A stretch of 11,388 nucleotides of DNA from an uncultured Lachnospiraceae bacterium (GTDB lineage Bacteria > Bacillota > Clostridia > Lachnospirales > Lachnospiraceae): positions 1 through 11,388 of the forward strand of contig CAKRPS010000059.1 of assembly GCA_934385475.1 (NCBI GenBank), written 5' to 3'. The notes under the pieces were generated by a model. That model searched no databases. It was given only the letters and a program-made list of their open reading frames with translations, and was not told the DNA's origin. The position numbers and the translations under genes are program-made. Positions within the stretch are counted from its first letter, which is position 1. Each line of letters starts with the position of its first letter. Of the stretch, positions 1-7,405 are shown one piece after another.

Positions 1-705
1 GGGTCTGTCGAGGTGATTATCATGTCGAGGAACAGCCCGGATACGTCGCTGCGGGTATTCCATGCGATTGAACATTATGGGCTCGGCATAACCAGAGCCG
101 TTCTTGCAAGCGGGGCATCACTTGCACCGTATCTGACAGCATTTAAGACGGATCTGTTCCTGTCCGCTTATGAGGATGATGTCCAGAGTGCGATCGATTC
201 CAACATTGCGGCAGGGATTATATGTACGGATGGACTGTACACGTATGACTGCGAGAAGCAGATCCGGCAGATACGGATTGCGTTTGATGGGGATGCCGTA
301 CTTTTTTCTGATGAGTCGGAGAGGATCTATCAGGAAAAGGGACTGGAAGCATTTGAGGAAAACGAGAGAAAAAATGCGGATAATCCGCTCAAGGCGGGGC
401 CGTTTGCCAAATTTCTGAAGACGCTCTCAGAGCTGCAGAAGGATTGTCATATGGAGGAATCTCCGATCCGGACAGCACTGGTTACTACCCGCTGTGCACC
501 GGCGCATGAACGTGTCATCCGGACATTGCGGGCATGGAATGTGCGGATTGACGAAGTGTTTTTTCTGGGGGGAATCTGTAAGAAGGATGTACTGAAAGCG
601 TTTGGGGCGCATATTTTCTTTGATGACCAGTCCATCCATACAGAACCCGCTTCAAGTGTTGTTCCGGCGGCCAGAGTGCCTTGCAAAACGAATAAAGAGA
701 AATAA
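1..705 (+). CDS. Cytosolic 5'-nucleotidase (cN-I-like, HAD fold), 5' end missing
   Basis: Predicted to dephosphorylate nucleoside 5'-monophosphates in the cytoplasm as a cN-I-type enzyme of the HAD superfamily. The frame is already open at base 1, and the first residues (GSVEVIIMSRNSPDT) read like the inside of this family. The true start is therefore upstream; the GTG at 13 and ATG at 22 are probably internal. Of 234 visible residues, the family core VFHAIEHYGL is at 20-28, the nucleophile motif FDGDAVLFSDESE at 95-107 (Asp96 and Asp98), a motif-II-like LVTTR at 160-164, and the metal-binding FFDDQ at 206-210, preceded by a Lys-containing loop at 193-195. The last ~20 residues are low-complexity and probably a dispensable tail. 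It lies 23 bp upstream of mutY, suggesting cotranscription. Family assignment is confident; substrate preference cannot be read from sequence. Confidence 0.87.
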   Translation, partial: GSVEVIIMSRNSPDTSLRVFHAIEHYGLGITRAVLASGASLAPYLTAFKTDLFLSAYEDDVQSAIDSNIAAGIICTDGLYTYDCEKQIRQIRIAFDGDAVLFSDESERIYQEKGLEAFEENERKNADNPLKAGPFAKFLKTLSELQKDCHMEESPIRTALVTTRCAPAHERVIRTLRAWNVRIDEVFFLGGICKKDVLKAFGAHIFFDDQSIHTEPASSVVPAARVPCKTNKEK

Positions 706-728
706 AGAATAAGGAGAAGAAGTGCTTC

Positions 729-1862
729 ATGTGTGAGCAGGAGACGAAAAACCTCAAACAGATTGTGGTTCCGCTTCTGGAATGGTATGATAGGGGAAGG
801 AGAATCCTGCCATGGAGAGAAGAACCGACTCCCTATCACGTCTGGGTATCGGAGATCATGCTGCAACAGACAAGAGTGGAGGCTGTCAAACCGTATTATG
901 ACAGATTCATGAAGGAGCTTCCTGACATACAGAGCCTTTCAATGATAGAGGAAGAGAGACTTCTCAGACTCTGGGAAGGGCTTGGATATTATAACAGAGC
1001 CAGAAATCTGCAAAAGGCGGCGCAGATCATTGTCACAGAGTATGCAGGAAAGATGCCCGCGGAGTATGAAGAACTTCTCAGGCTTCCGGGAATTGGAAGC
1101 TATACTGCCGGGGCAATCTCCTCCATAGCGTTTGGAAAGAGTAACCCTGCGGTGGACGGGAATGTTCTCCGGATTATGGCGAGACTTTGTCTGGATGAGA
1201 GAGATATTCTCGATGCAAAGGTGAAGCGTTCGGTTGAGGACAGGCTGCGGGAAATCATGCCAAAGGAGAGACCGGGCGATTTCAATCAGGCACTGATGGA
1301 GCTTGGAGCCATGGTCTGTGTTCCGAATGGAAAAGCGAAGTGCGATGAATGCCCGTGGAAGGGATTGTGCGAGGCAAGAAAAGAAGACCGTGTGATGGAA
1401 TTTCCAAAGAAGGCACCCAAAAAGCCGAGGACCGTAGAGGACAAAACGGTGCTGATCCTTCGTGATGAGAACCGGATAGCGCTTCATAAACGTCCCCAAA
1501 AGGGGTTGCTGGCGGGCATGTACGAGTTCCCCATGATAGAAGGACACGTAGATGCGGACAGCGTGGCAGATTATCTCCGGGAGAGAGGAATGCAGCCGAT
1601 CAGGATTCAGAAGCTGGAGGATTCCAGGCATATATTCAGTCATAAGGAATGGCATATGGTGGGCTTTGCAGTCCGGGTAGATGAACTGGCTGACGTGAAG
1701 GGTGCTGCACAGGCAGAAGAATTGATTTATATTGATCCGCAGGAGACGAGGGACAGGTATCCGATCCCGTCTGCCTTTGCGGCTTATGCAAATTATCTGG
1801 AAATGAAAAGAGGCGTTGAGTCTCAGGAAAACAACAGTGAAAAGAGGAAGGACGGACATTAG
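729..1862 (+). CDS. mutY: A/G-specific adenine DNA glycosylase MutY
   Basis: Base-excision repair enzyme that removes adenine mispaired with 8-oxoguanine. At 377 aa it is full length. Order: catalytic N-terminal domain with SEIMLQQTRV at 41-50 (Glu42 matches the catalytic Glu of E. coli MutY), helix-hairpin-helix LPGIGSYTAGAI at 119-130, catalytic Asp143 in AVDGNVLRI, a four-cysteine Fe-S cluster loop (Cys197, 205, 208, 214), then a NUDIX-like C-terminal domain from about 237, with the 8-oxoG-recognition FSHKEWHM at 303-310. The first cysteine gap is 7 residues rather than the 6 of E. coli. The tail (about 360-377) is charged and probably disordered. The start is supported by AAGGAGAAG at 711-719, 9 nt before the ATG. 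It sits between the nucleotidase and a glycosyltransferase (3-bp gap), so it is very likely part of an operon. Confidence 0.96.
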   Translation: MCEQETKNLKQIVVPLLEWYDRGRRILPWREEPTPYHVWVSEIMLQQTRVEAVKPYYDRFMKELPDIQSLSMIEEERLLRLWEGLGYYNRARNLQKAAQIIVTEYAGKMPAEYEELLRLPGIGSYTAGAISSIAFGKSNPAVDGNVLRIMARLCLDERDILDAKVKRSVEDRLREIMPKERPGDFNQALMELGAMVCVPNGKAKCDECPWKGLCEARKEDRVMEFPKKAPKKPRTVEDKTVLILRDENRIALHKRPQKGLLAGMYEFPMIEGHVDADSVADYLRERGMQPIRIQKLEDSRHIFSHKEWHMVGFAVRVDELADVKGAAQAEELIYIDPQETRDRYPIPSAFAAYANYLEMKRGVESQENNSEKRKDGH

Positions 1863-1865
1863 TTT

Positions 1866-2891
1866 ATGAAATTATTATCGATAGCAATTCCAAGCTACAA
1901 TTCAGAGGGATATATGAGAAAATGTATTGACTCCCTGCTGATTGGTGGCGAGGATGTAGAGATATTGATTGTGGATGACGGTTCTAAGGATGGAACAGCA
2001 AAGATTGCAGATGAGTACGAGGCAAAGTATCCGACGATCGTGAGGGCGATCCATAAGGAGAACGGAGGCCATGGCTCTGCGGTCAACACAGGAATTGAAA
2101 ATGCAAAGGGACTTTATTTTAAGGTAGTGGACAGTGATGACTGGGTAAGGAAACAGCCTTATCGGAAGATACTCGACACGCTGCGCGAGATGACAGAGAA
2201 CGGAACACCGTTAGATATGCTGATCAGTAACTTTTCTTATGAGAAAGAGGGAGAAAAGCACAATAAGGTGATGCGTTACCGCCATGCACTTCCCGAGAAC
2301 AGAGTTTTTGGCTGGAATGAGGTGAAGCACTTCCGCAAAGGACAGTATATTCTGATGCACTCGGTTATTTTCAGAACCAGGCTCTTGCGGGATTGCGGGA
2401 TGAAGCTTCCGGAGCACACCTTCTATGTAGATAATATCTATGTGTTTGAGCCGCTTCCGTTTGTAAAGAACCTTTATTATCTGGATGTCAATTTCTATTG
2501 CTATTATATAGGAAGAGAAGGACAGTCCGTCAATGAGCAGATCATGATATCCCGTATTGACCAGCAGATCAAGGTGAATAAGATCATGGTAGATTATATG
2601 GTGGAGAATCAGGCGAAGCTTGCAGGAAAACGGAAAATGCGGAAGTATATGCTGAATTATCTGGAGATCATCACTGTGATTTCTTCCGTGCTGCTGATCC
2701 GTTCCGGTACGGATGAGAATCTGGAAAAGAAGAGGGAACTGTGGCAGTATATCAAAGAAAAGGATAGAAAGCTGTTTTTCAGACTCCGATATGGCGTTCT
2801 GGGCAATTCCATGAATCTTCCCGGTAAGGGCGGCAGAAAGATCACCGTTGAGGGATATAAGCTCTGTCAGAGATTTTTCAAGTTCAATTAG
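1866..2891 (+). CDS. Family 2 glycosyltransferase (GT-A fold)
   Basis: Predicted cytoplasmic or membrane-peripheral transferase that moves a sugar from a nucleotide-sugar donor to an unknown acceptor, probably a cell-surface glycan. It has 341 aa. The N-terminal GT-A domain shows LLSIAIPSYNSEGYM at 3-17, the nucleotide-binding VDDGSKDGT at 36-44, NGGHGSAVNTG at 66-76, and the metal-binding VDSDDW at 88-93 (the DxD motif). The second half (about 150-341) has the aromatic- and Arg/Lys-rich character common to capsule or exopolysaccharide GT2 enzymes. I see no transmembrane segment. It starts 3 bp after the mutY stop, with a purine-rich stretch at 1844-1852 acting as a rather distant ribosome site. 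The fold is secure; donor, acceptor and pathway are unknown, and no other glycan genes are nearby to help. Confidence 0.9.
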   Translation: MKLLSIAIPSYNSEGYMRKCIDSLLIGGEDVEILIVDDGSKDGTAKIADEYEAKYPTIVRAIHKENGGHGSAVNTGIENAKGLYFKVVDSDDWVRKQPYRKILDTLREMTENGTPLDMLISNFSYEKEGEKHNKVMRYRHALPENRVFGWNEVKHFRKGQYILMHSVIFRTRLLRDCGMKLPEHTFYVDNIYVFEPLPFVKNLYYLDVNFYCYYIGREGQSVNEQIMISRIDQQIKVNKIMVDYMVENQAKLAGKRKMRKYMLNYLEIITVISSVLLIRSGTDENLEKKRELWQYIKEKDRKLFFRLRYGVLGNSMNLPGKGGRKITVEGYKLCQRFFKFN

Positions 2892-2916
2892 GAAAATGAT
2901 ATGAGGCAAAGCGGGA

Positions 2917-3591
2917 ATGAATTATAAGATATTGATCGTGGAGGACGATGCGGTCATTGCACAGGAGATCGCCAGGCATTTGGAAAACTGGGGAATGCAG
3001 ATTGTCATAGTGCAGGATTTAAGCCAGGTGATGAAGGAGTTTGCAAGGGAACGGCCGCATCTGGTGCTGATGGACATTTCCCTGCCATTTTACAATGGCT
3101 ACTACTGGTGCAGTGAGATCCGTAAGGTTTCCAGTGTACCGGTGATCTTTCTGTCCTCAGCGAGCGAGAATATGAATATTGTTATGGCAATGAACATGGG
3201 AGGCGATGACTTTATAGCAAAGCCTTTTGATTTCAGTGTACTTCTGGCTAAGGTGCAGGCGATGCTCAGAAGAACCTATGCATTTGCAGGACAGACGAAT
3301 CTGCTGGAGTACCGTGGGGTGATCCTGAACCTGTCAAATACCTCTCTGGAGATTAACGGAGAGAGCGTAGAGTTGACCAAGAACGAATTTCGCATCTTGC
3401 AGCTATTATTTGAGCGCAGAGGAGATATCGTGACCAGAGAGGAGATTATGAAGCATCTCTGGGATGGAGACTGTTTTGTGGATGACAATACGTTAGCAGT
3501 CAACATGGTAAGGCTCCGAAAGAAATTGCAGGAGAAGGGATTGGAGCAGTTTATTACGACGAAGAAAGGGCTGGGGTATCGGCTTACATGA
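2917..3591 (+). CDS. OmpR/PhoB-family response regulator, BceR-like
   Basis: DNA-binding regulator of a two-component system, 224 aa. The receiver domain (1-115) has the acidic pair Asp10/Asp11, the phosphorylation site Asp53 in VLMDISLP, a Ser80/Ser81 switch and Lys102 in AKPFDF. The winged-helix output domain (about 125-224) ends in the usual wing sequence KKGLGYRL. It overlaps the kinase gene by 4 bp and precedes a Bce-type ABC transporter, so its expected target is the promoter upstream of 4683. The start is the only in-frame one, since a TGA lies at 2902-2904, but it has no good Shine-Dalgarno. AGGA at 2890-2893 is better spaced for a tiny out-of-frame ORF at 2901. BceR rather than another OmpR subgroup is inferred from the neighbours. 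Confidence 0.94.
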   Translation: MNYKILIVEDDAVIAQEIARHLENWGMQIVIVQDLSQVMKEFARERPHLVLMDISLPFYNGYYWCSEIRKVSSVPVIFLSSASENMNIVMAMNMGGDDFIAKPFDFSVLLAKVQAMLRRTYAFAGQTNLLEYRGVILNLSNTSLEINGESVELTKNEFRILQLLFERRGDIVTREEIMKHLWDGDCFVDDNTLAVNMVRLRKKLQEKGLEQFITTKKGLGYRLT

Positions 3592-4571
3592 GAAAAGAAG
3601 TGTATCGATTCTTGGAATATGCCCTGTATGCTGTACTGATCCTTCTGGTGACATGGACTTATCAGGGACCCGTGCATGAAGTTCTCTATGGAGTGGAAAT
3701 AAGTACCTTTTTCTATGTGATGTTTCTGTTGATACGTATTTACAGGGGAAATAAGAGACGAAACCATATTCGGGAGATATGTGAAAGCAGAGATGAGAAT
3801 GTCATAGAGCAGATGCCGAAGCCGGACAGTGGGTTAGAGAGAGAATATCAGAGGGAGATTGGCTGTCTGCAGCAGCAGAGGGAAAACGCTGTGCAGGAGA
3901 GGCAGCAGCGGGAACAGGAGACTAACGAATATTACAGCATGTGGATACACCAGATCAAGACGCCGATCGCGGCGTTGCGCCTTCTGATACAGTCGCAGGC
4001 TTATGGAGAGAAACGTACCAGCATGGAGCAGGAACTGTTTGAGATTGAGCAGTATGCGCAGATGGCACTCCACTATCTTCATTTGCAGGAGGAAAATAGT
4101 GATCTGGTATTGAAAGAATATGAGCTTGCGGAGATTGTAAAGAGTGCCGTCAGGAAGTACTCGGTTTCCTTTATTGAAAAGAAGCTCTCGATGGAATTTG
4201 AAGACTTTTCGCTTCGAATTGTGACTGATCAAAAGTGGCTGGAAATTCTTTTGCAGCAGATTATTTCTAACAGTGTCAAGTATACAACACAGGGTGGTGT
4301 ACATATCTATCTTGAGCAACAGGAGCTTGTGATAGCCGATACCGGTATCGGAATCCGTAAGGAGGATCTGCCGAGGATATTTGAAAAAGGTTTTACCGGA
4401 TTTAACGGAAGACTGGAACAACGCTCTACCGGAATCGGATTGTATCTGTGCAGGCAGATTGCGGAAAAGCTTGGAATCACATTGAAAGTGATCTCCGAGG
4501 TGGGAGTGGGAACGCAGTTCAGGCTTTTGATTGCGGCAGATGGCGGGGAAGAACGTACCTTACAAAAATGA
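3588..4571 (+). CDS. Intramembrane-sensing histidine kinase, BceS-like
   Basis: Membrane sensor kinase of 327 aa. Two short hydrophobic segments (about 12-25 and 38-52) are separated by a loop of only around a dozen residues. There is therefore no extracellular sensor domain, as expected for kinases that read the activity of a partner ABC transporter. A charged, Gln-rich helical linker (83-118) leads to the H-box WIHQIKTPIAALR, with phospho-acceptor His121. The ATP-binding domain shows the N-box with Asn228 (IISNSVKYT), G1 DTGIGI at 251-256, an F-box-like stretch IFEKGF at 264-269, and G2 STGIGLYL at 280-287. Its ATG overlaps the regulator's stop codon (ATGA), indicating translational coupling. 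Architecture and context strongly support BceS; the inducing compound cannot be told. Confidence 0.94.
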   Translation: MRKEVYRFLEYALYAVLILLVTWTYQGPVHEVLYGVEISTFFYVMFLLIRIYRGNKRRNHIREICESRDENVIEQMPKPDSGLEREYQREIGCLQQQRENAVQERQQREQETNEYYSMWIHQIKTPIAALRLLIQSQAYGEKRTSMEQELFEIEQYAQMALHYLHLQEENSDLVLKEYELAEIVKSAVRKYSVSFIEKKLSMEFEDFSLRIVTDQKWLEILLQQIISNSVKYTTQGGVHIYLEQQELVIADTGIGIRKEDLPRIFEKGFTGFNGRLEQRSTGIGLYLCRQIAEKLGITLKVISEVGVGTQFRLLIAADGGEERTLQK

Positions 4572-4593
4572 AAGATTACAAAAAGAAATGTAA
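4560..4593 (+). promoter_or_regulatory. Putative response-regulator operator: TTACA repeats
   Basis: Two copies of TTACAAAAA stand 16 bp apart (4560-4568 and 4576-4584). The second also forms an inverted pair with TGTAA at 4589-4593 (TTACA, 8-bp gap, TGTAA). Published BceR-type sites in Bacillus are inverted TNACA/TGTAA half-sites with a 4-bp gap, so this resembles them but has wider spacing. The centre is around 54 bp upstream of the start predicted from the -10 at 4627-4632, a normal place for an activator. The first copy overlaps the end of the kinase gene. Binding is inferred. Confidence 0.35.
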
Positions 4594-4622
4594 GCCACAA
4601 TAAAGGCAGTACATTTCTTTTT
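4580..4622 (+). terminator. A/T-rich hairpin after the kinase gene, terminator or attenuator
   Basis: A perfect 12-bp inverted repeat (AAAAAGAAATGT at 4580-4591, ACATTTCTTTTT at 4611-4622) with a 19-nt loop, followed by two more T residues. An A-rich left arm pairing with the T-tract is common in clostridial intrinsic terminators. Only two pairs are G-C, so termination is probably partial. It would separate the six-gene upstream run from the transporter genes, or act as an attenuator between regulator and transporter expression. It overlaps the putative operator. Confidence 0.45.
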
Positions 4623-4623
4623 T

Positions 4624-4632
4624 TGCTATAGT
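4624..4632 (+). promoter_or_regulatory. Putative extended -10 of the bceAB-like operon
   Basis: TGCTATAGT at 4624-4632 matches a TG-extended -10 (TATAGT, 5 of 6). No good -35 hexamer lies 16-18 bp upstream (the stretch reads AAGGCAGT), which is what one expects of a promoter needing an activator such as the upstream response regulator. The implied leader before the ATG at 4683 is about 45 nt and includes GAGGAG at 4671-4676. Confidence 0.4.
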
Positions 4633-4682
4633 GGAAGAGTAAAAACCGGTTTGATGATATTGTAGAAAACGAGGAGTAAATA

Positions 4683-5450
4683 ATGGCACTGTTAGAAGCA
4701 AAAAATATAAAAAAGATATACACGACAAGATTTGGGGGAACCCAGGTACAGGCAATTGATGATGTGACATTTTCCGTAGAGGAGGGTGAGTATGTGGCGA
4801 TCATGGGAGAATCAGGATCGGGTAAGACAACCCTGCTTAACATGCTGGCTTCTCTGGACCGGCCAACCTCTGGAGAAATCTGTCTGGATGGAAGGCCTTT
4901 TTCCGGAATAAAACAGAAAGAGCTGAGTGCTTTCCGGAGAGATAAGCTGGGATTTATTTTTCAGGACTTTAATCTGTTAGATACCTTTTCCCTGAAAGAT
5001 AATATTTTCCTTCCACTGGTTTTGCAGGGAATGGAGCCGGAAAAGATGGAACAACGACTGACTCCTCTTGCAAAGAAACTGGGAATTTCGGAGCTGCTTG
5101 ACAAGTATCCCTACGAGGTGTCCGGTGGTCAGAAGCAGCGTGCGGCAGCGGCAAGGGCACTGATTACAAAGCCGAGGCTGATCCTTGCCGATGAGCCTAC
5201 CGGAGCACTTGATTCCAAGGCGGCAGAGAGTCTGCTGAGACTGCTTGCTGAGGTGAATGCGGAAGGACAGACGATTCTGATGGTGACACACAGTATTCAG
5301 GCGGCAAAGTGTGCCGGCAGAGTGCTCTTTATCAAGGATGGAAATCTCTTTCACCAGATATACCGGGGCGGCAGCAGTGATGAGGAGATGTATCACAAGA
5401 TTTCCGATACACTGACTGTTCTGCAGACAGAGGGGAGGGCTCAGGCATGA
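4683..5450 (+). CDS. ABC transporter ATP-binding protein, BceA-like
   Basis: ATPase subunit of a MacB/Bce-type (type VII) ABC system, 255 aa. It powers a membrane partner in detoxifying or releasing antimicrobial peptides from their lipid targets. All nucleotide-binding motifs are intact: Walker A GESGSGKTT at 42-50, Q-loop Gln94, signature VSGGQKQR at 146-153, Walker B LILADE at 166-171 with catalytic Glu171, D-loop ALDS at 175-178, and H-loop His203. The start is fixed by GAGGAG at 4671-4676, 6 nt before the ATG. Its TGA overlaps the permease ATG, so the two are translated together. Cytoplasmic, bound to the permease. The subfamily comes from the paired IM-type kinase and FtsX permease. Confidence 0.95.
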   Translation: MALLEAKNIKKIYTTRFGGTQVQAIDDVTFSVEEGEYVAIMGESGSGKTTLLNMLASLDRPTSGEICLDGRPFSGIKQKELSAFRRDKLGFIFQDFNLLDTFSLKDNIFLPLVLQGMEPEKMEQRLTPLAKKLGISELLDKYPYEVSGGQKQRAAAARALITKPRLILADEPTGALDSKAAESLLRLLAEVNAEGQTILMVTHSIQAAKCAGRVLFIKDGNLFHQIYRGGSSDEEMYHKISDTLTVLQTEGRAQA

Positions 5451-7399
5451 ACAAAATGCGTCTGATACCGCGGATGACGATAACGGGGATTCGTAAGAAT
5501 GGAATTATTTACACGCCTTATCTTCTCACAAGCTCCTTTGCGGTAGCGGTGTTCTTTGTATTCAGCTGCATTATAGAGAATCCTCTGATGGAGAATGTCC
5601 CACACGCAAAGTATGCGGTAATGCTTCTGGAGATAGGCAAGGTTCTTCTGGGGATTATTTTGATTCCCTTTCTGTTTTATACGAACAGTTTTCTGATCAA
5701 ACGGAGAAAAAAGGAACTGGGACTGTATACGATTCTTGGACTGGAAAAGAAGCATGTTGCCTTGATGATGTTATGTGAGGCCCTGATTATTTATGGCATT
5801 TCGATGGCGGCAGGAGGGATTGTCGGGGCAGTATTTGGCAAATTGATGTTTGCCTTTCTACTGCGGGCTTCGCAGCTTCCGGTGCAGACGGAGTTTACAA
5901 TGACTCTCAGCAGCTTTTGCGGGGCGGCAGTCTTTTTTGCGGCAGTATCTGTCATGAACCTGATAGGAAATCTGTGGCAGGTGACCCGTGTGAAGCCGGT
6001 GGAGCTCCTACAGGACAGCAGAAAAGGAGAGAAAGAGCCAAAGCATTTGCGGGCATACACGATAGTAGGCCTGCTTATTCTGGCAATGGGATATTATATG
6101 ACATTTACCTGTGAACTGGACTCTTTTATCCTGCTGAAATTCCCGATAGCGATTCTATTTGTGGCGATGGCGACTTATTTCTTATTTACTTCGGGAAGTA
6201 TTTATGTTCTGAACAGGCTGAAACATAAGAAGGGCTTTTATTATAGAAAAGAAAACTATGTTTGTATTGCCGGAATGCTCTACCGTATGAAAAAGAATGC
6301 AGCCAGTCTTGTGAATATCTGTATTTTCAGCACAATGGTGATCATTACAGTGGTCTGTACAGTATCTTTATGGGCAGGTGAGGATGAGGCGATCCAATTT
6401 TTCAATCCATACGATTGCCGGTACAGCTTTCAGGGAGCAGACCGGGGAGTGATCTCTGAATTTGAGGAAGAGATGGAGCAGCTTGCCGGGAAAAATCACG
6501 TTTGTATCACAGCGACAGTGGACTATGTCTATGGAAGTCTGGAAGAGGTGCAGGAGGATAATACCTTTGAAAGATATACCGGGCAGATGGAACAGGATAA
6601 AACGACATATGTGCGTATGCTTCCCCTGGAGGATTACAATCGGATGCAGGGAGAAAAAGAAACGCTGGAGGAAGGAGAGATTCTGCTTTATTCCAATGGA
6701 AAAGATTTTGGCTATGCAGATATTGTTTTTGAAGGAACTTCTTTTCATATCAAGAAGGAACTTACGGCACTTTCGGTCGATCCGAAAGAAGAGAAGGCTA
6801 TGGCAGGCCGGATGTATTATCTGGTATTCAGGGACGAAGAGACGGTTCGTGCGCTGACAGAAAATGTCATGTATAGTGCGGTCCATGCAAATCTGGATGG
6901 AACAGAGGAAGACTGTAACAGGCTTTTGCAGGAAACCGACAAAATGTTTATACAGATATCGACACAGTATGACCATAGAAACAGCATAGAGTACGCCGGA
7001 CAGATGCGTGCGTTGGACGGAGGACTTCTGTTTATCGGAGTATTTTTCGGATTACTGTTCTCGGTATGCGTAGTGTTGATTATGTACTACAAACAGATTT
7101 CAGAAGGGGTTGAAGATCAGGACAGTTTTCATATTATGAAGAAGGTGGGAATGAGTGATGAGGATATCCGGTCAACCATTCGCAGACAGATTCTTCTTGT
7201 GTTTGGGCTTCCGGCGGCAGCATCGATTCTGCATACGGTATGCAGCATGAACATGACGGTTCACATGCTCTATACCTTGAACCTGTTTAATACAGCCCAG
7301 ATCTATGTGATCGGGGCTGCGGTAACGGCTGTGTTTATGATATTTTACGGAATCAGCTATCTCATCACGGCGAGAACCTATTACAAGATCGTGAGATAG
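5447..7399 (+). CDS. FtsX-family ABC permease, BceB-like
   Basis: Membrane subunit of 650 aa, the usual size for BceB. About ten hydrophobic segments: one near 22-42, three between 61 and 176, two between 202 and 256, one at 287-309, then three near 523-547, 582-600 and 617-641. Between segments seven and eight lies a soluble region of about 210 residues (311-522), the large extracellular domain typical of this family and thought to set specificity for the peptide and its lipid target. A cytoplasmic coupling region KKELGLYTILGL at 88-99 is FtsX-like. The start overlaps the ATPase stop by 4 bp and follows GGGAGG. In this family the permease also binds the kinase and signals to it. The gene ends 6 bp from the convergent PAP2 gene. 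Substrate unknown. Confidence 0.93.
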   Translation: MNKMRLIPRMTITGIRKNGIIYTPYLLTSSFAVAVFFVFSCIIENPLMENVPHAKYAVMLLEIGKVLLGIILIPFLFYTNSFLIKRRKKELGLYTILGLEKKHVALMMLCEALIIYGISMAAGGIVGAVFGKLMFAFLLRASQLPVQTEFTMTLSSFCGAAVFFAAVSVMNLIGNLWQVTRVKPVELLQDSRKGEKEPKHLRAYTIVGLLILAMGYYMTFTCELDSFILLKFPIAILFVAMATYFLFTSGSIYVLNRLKHKKGFYYRKENYVCIAGMLYRMKKNAASLVNICIFSTMVIITVVCTVSLWAGEDEAIQFFNPYDCRYSFQGADRGVISEFEEEMEQLAGKNHVCITATVDYVYGSLEEVQEDNTFERYTGQMEQDKTTYVRMLPLEDYNRMQGEKETLEEGEILLYSNGKDFGYADIVFEGTSFHIKKELTALSVDPKEEKAMAGRMYYLVFRDEETVRALTENVMYSAVHANLDGTEEDCNRLLQETDKMFIQISTQYDHRNSIEYAGQMRALDGGLLFIGVFFGLLFSVCVVLIMYYKQISEGVEDQDSFHIMKKVGMSDEDIRSTIRRQILLVFGLPAAASILHTVCSMNMTVHMLYTLNLFNTAQIYVIGAAVTAVFMIFYGISYLITARTYYKIVR

Positions 7400-7405
7400 A
7401 ATCTG

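Noticed and set aside
939..1859. 306-codon open frame opposite mutY
   Set aside because: Antisense shadow: composition is Leu/His/Arg/Ser/Cys-rich without domains, whereas the plus strand gives an unambiguous MutY.
2211..2909. 232-codon open frame opposite the glycosyltransferase
   Set aside because: Antisense shadow of a well-supported GT2 gene; Ile/His-rich with no recognisable motif or ribosome site.
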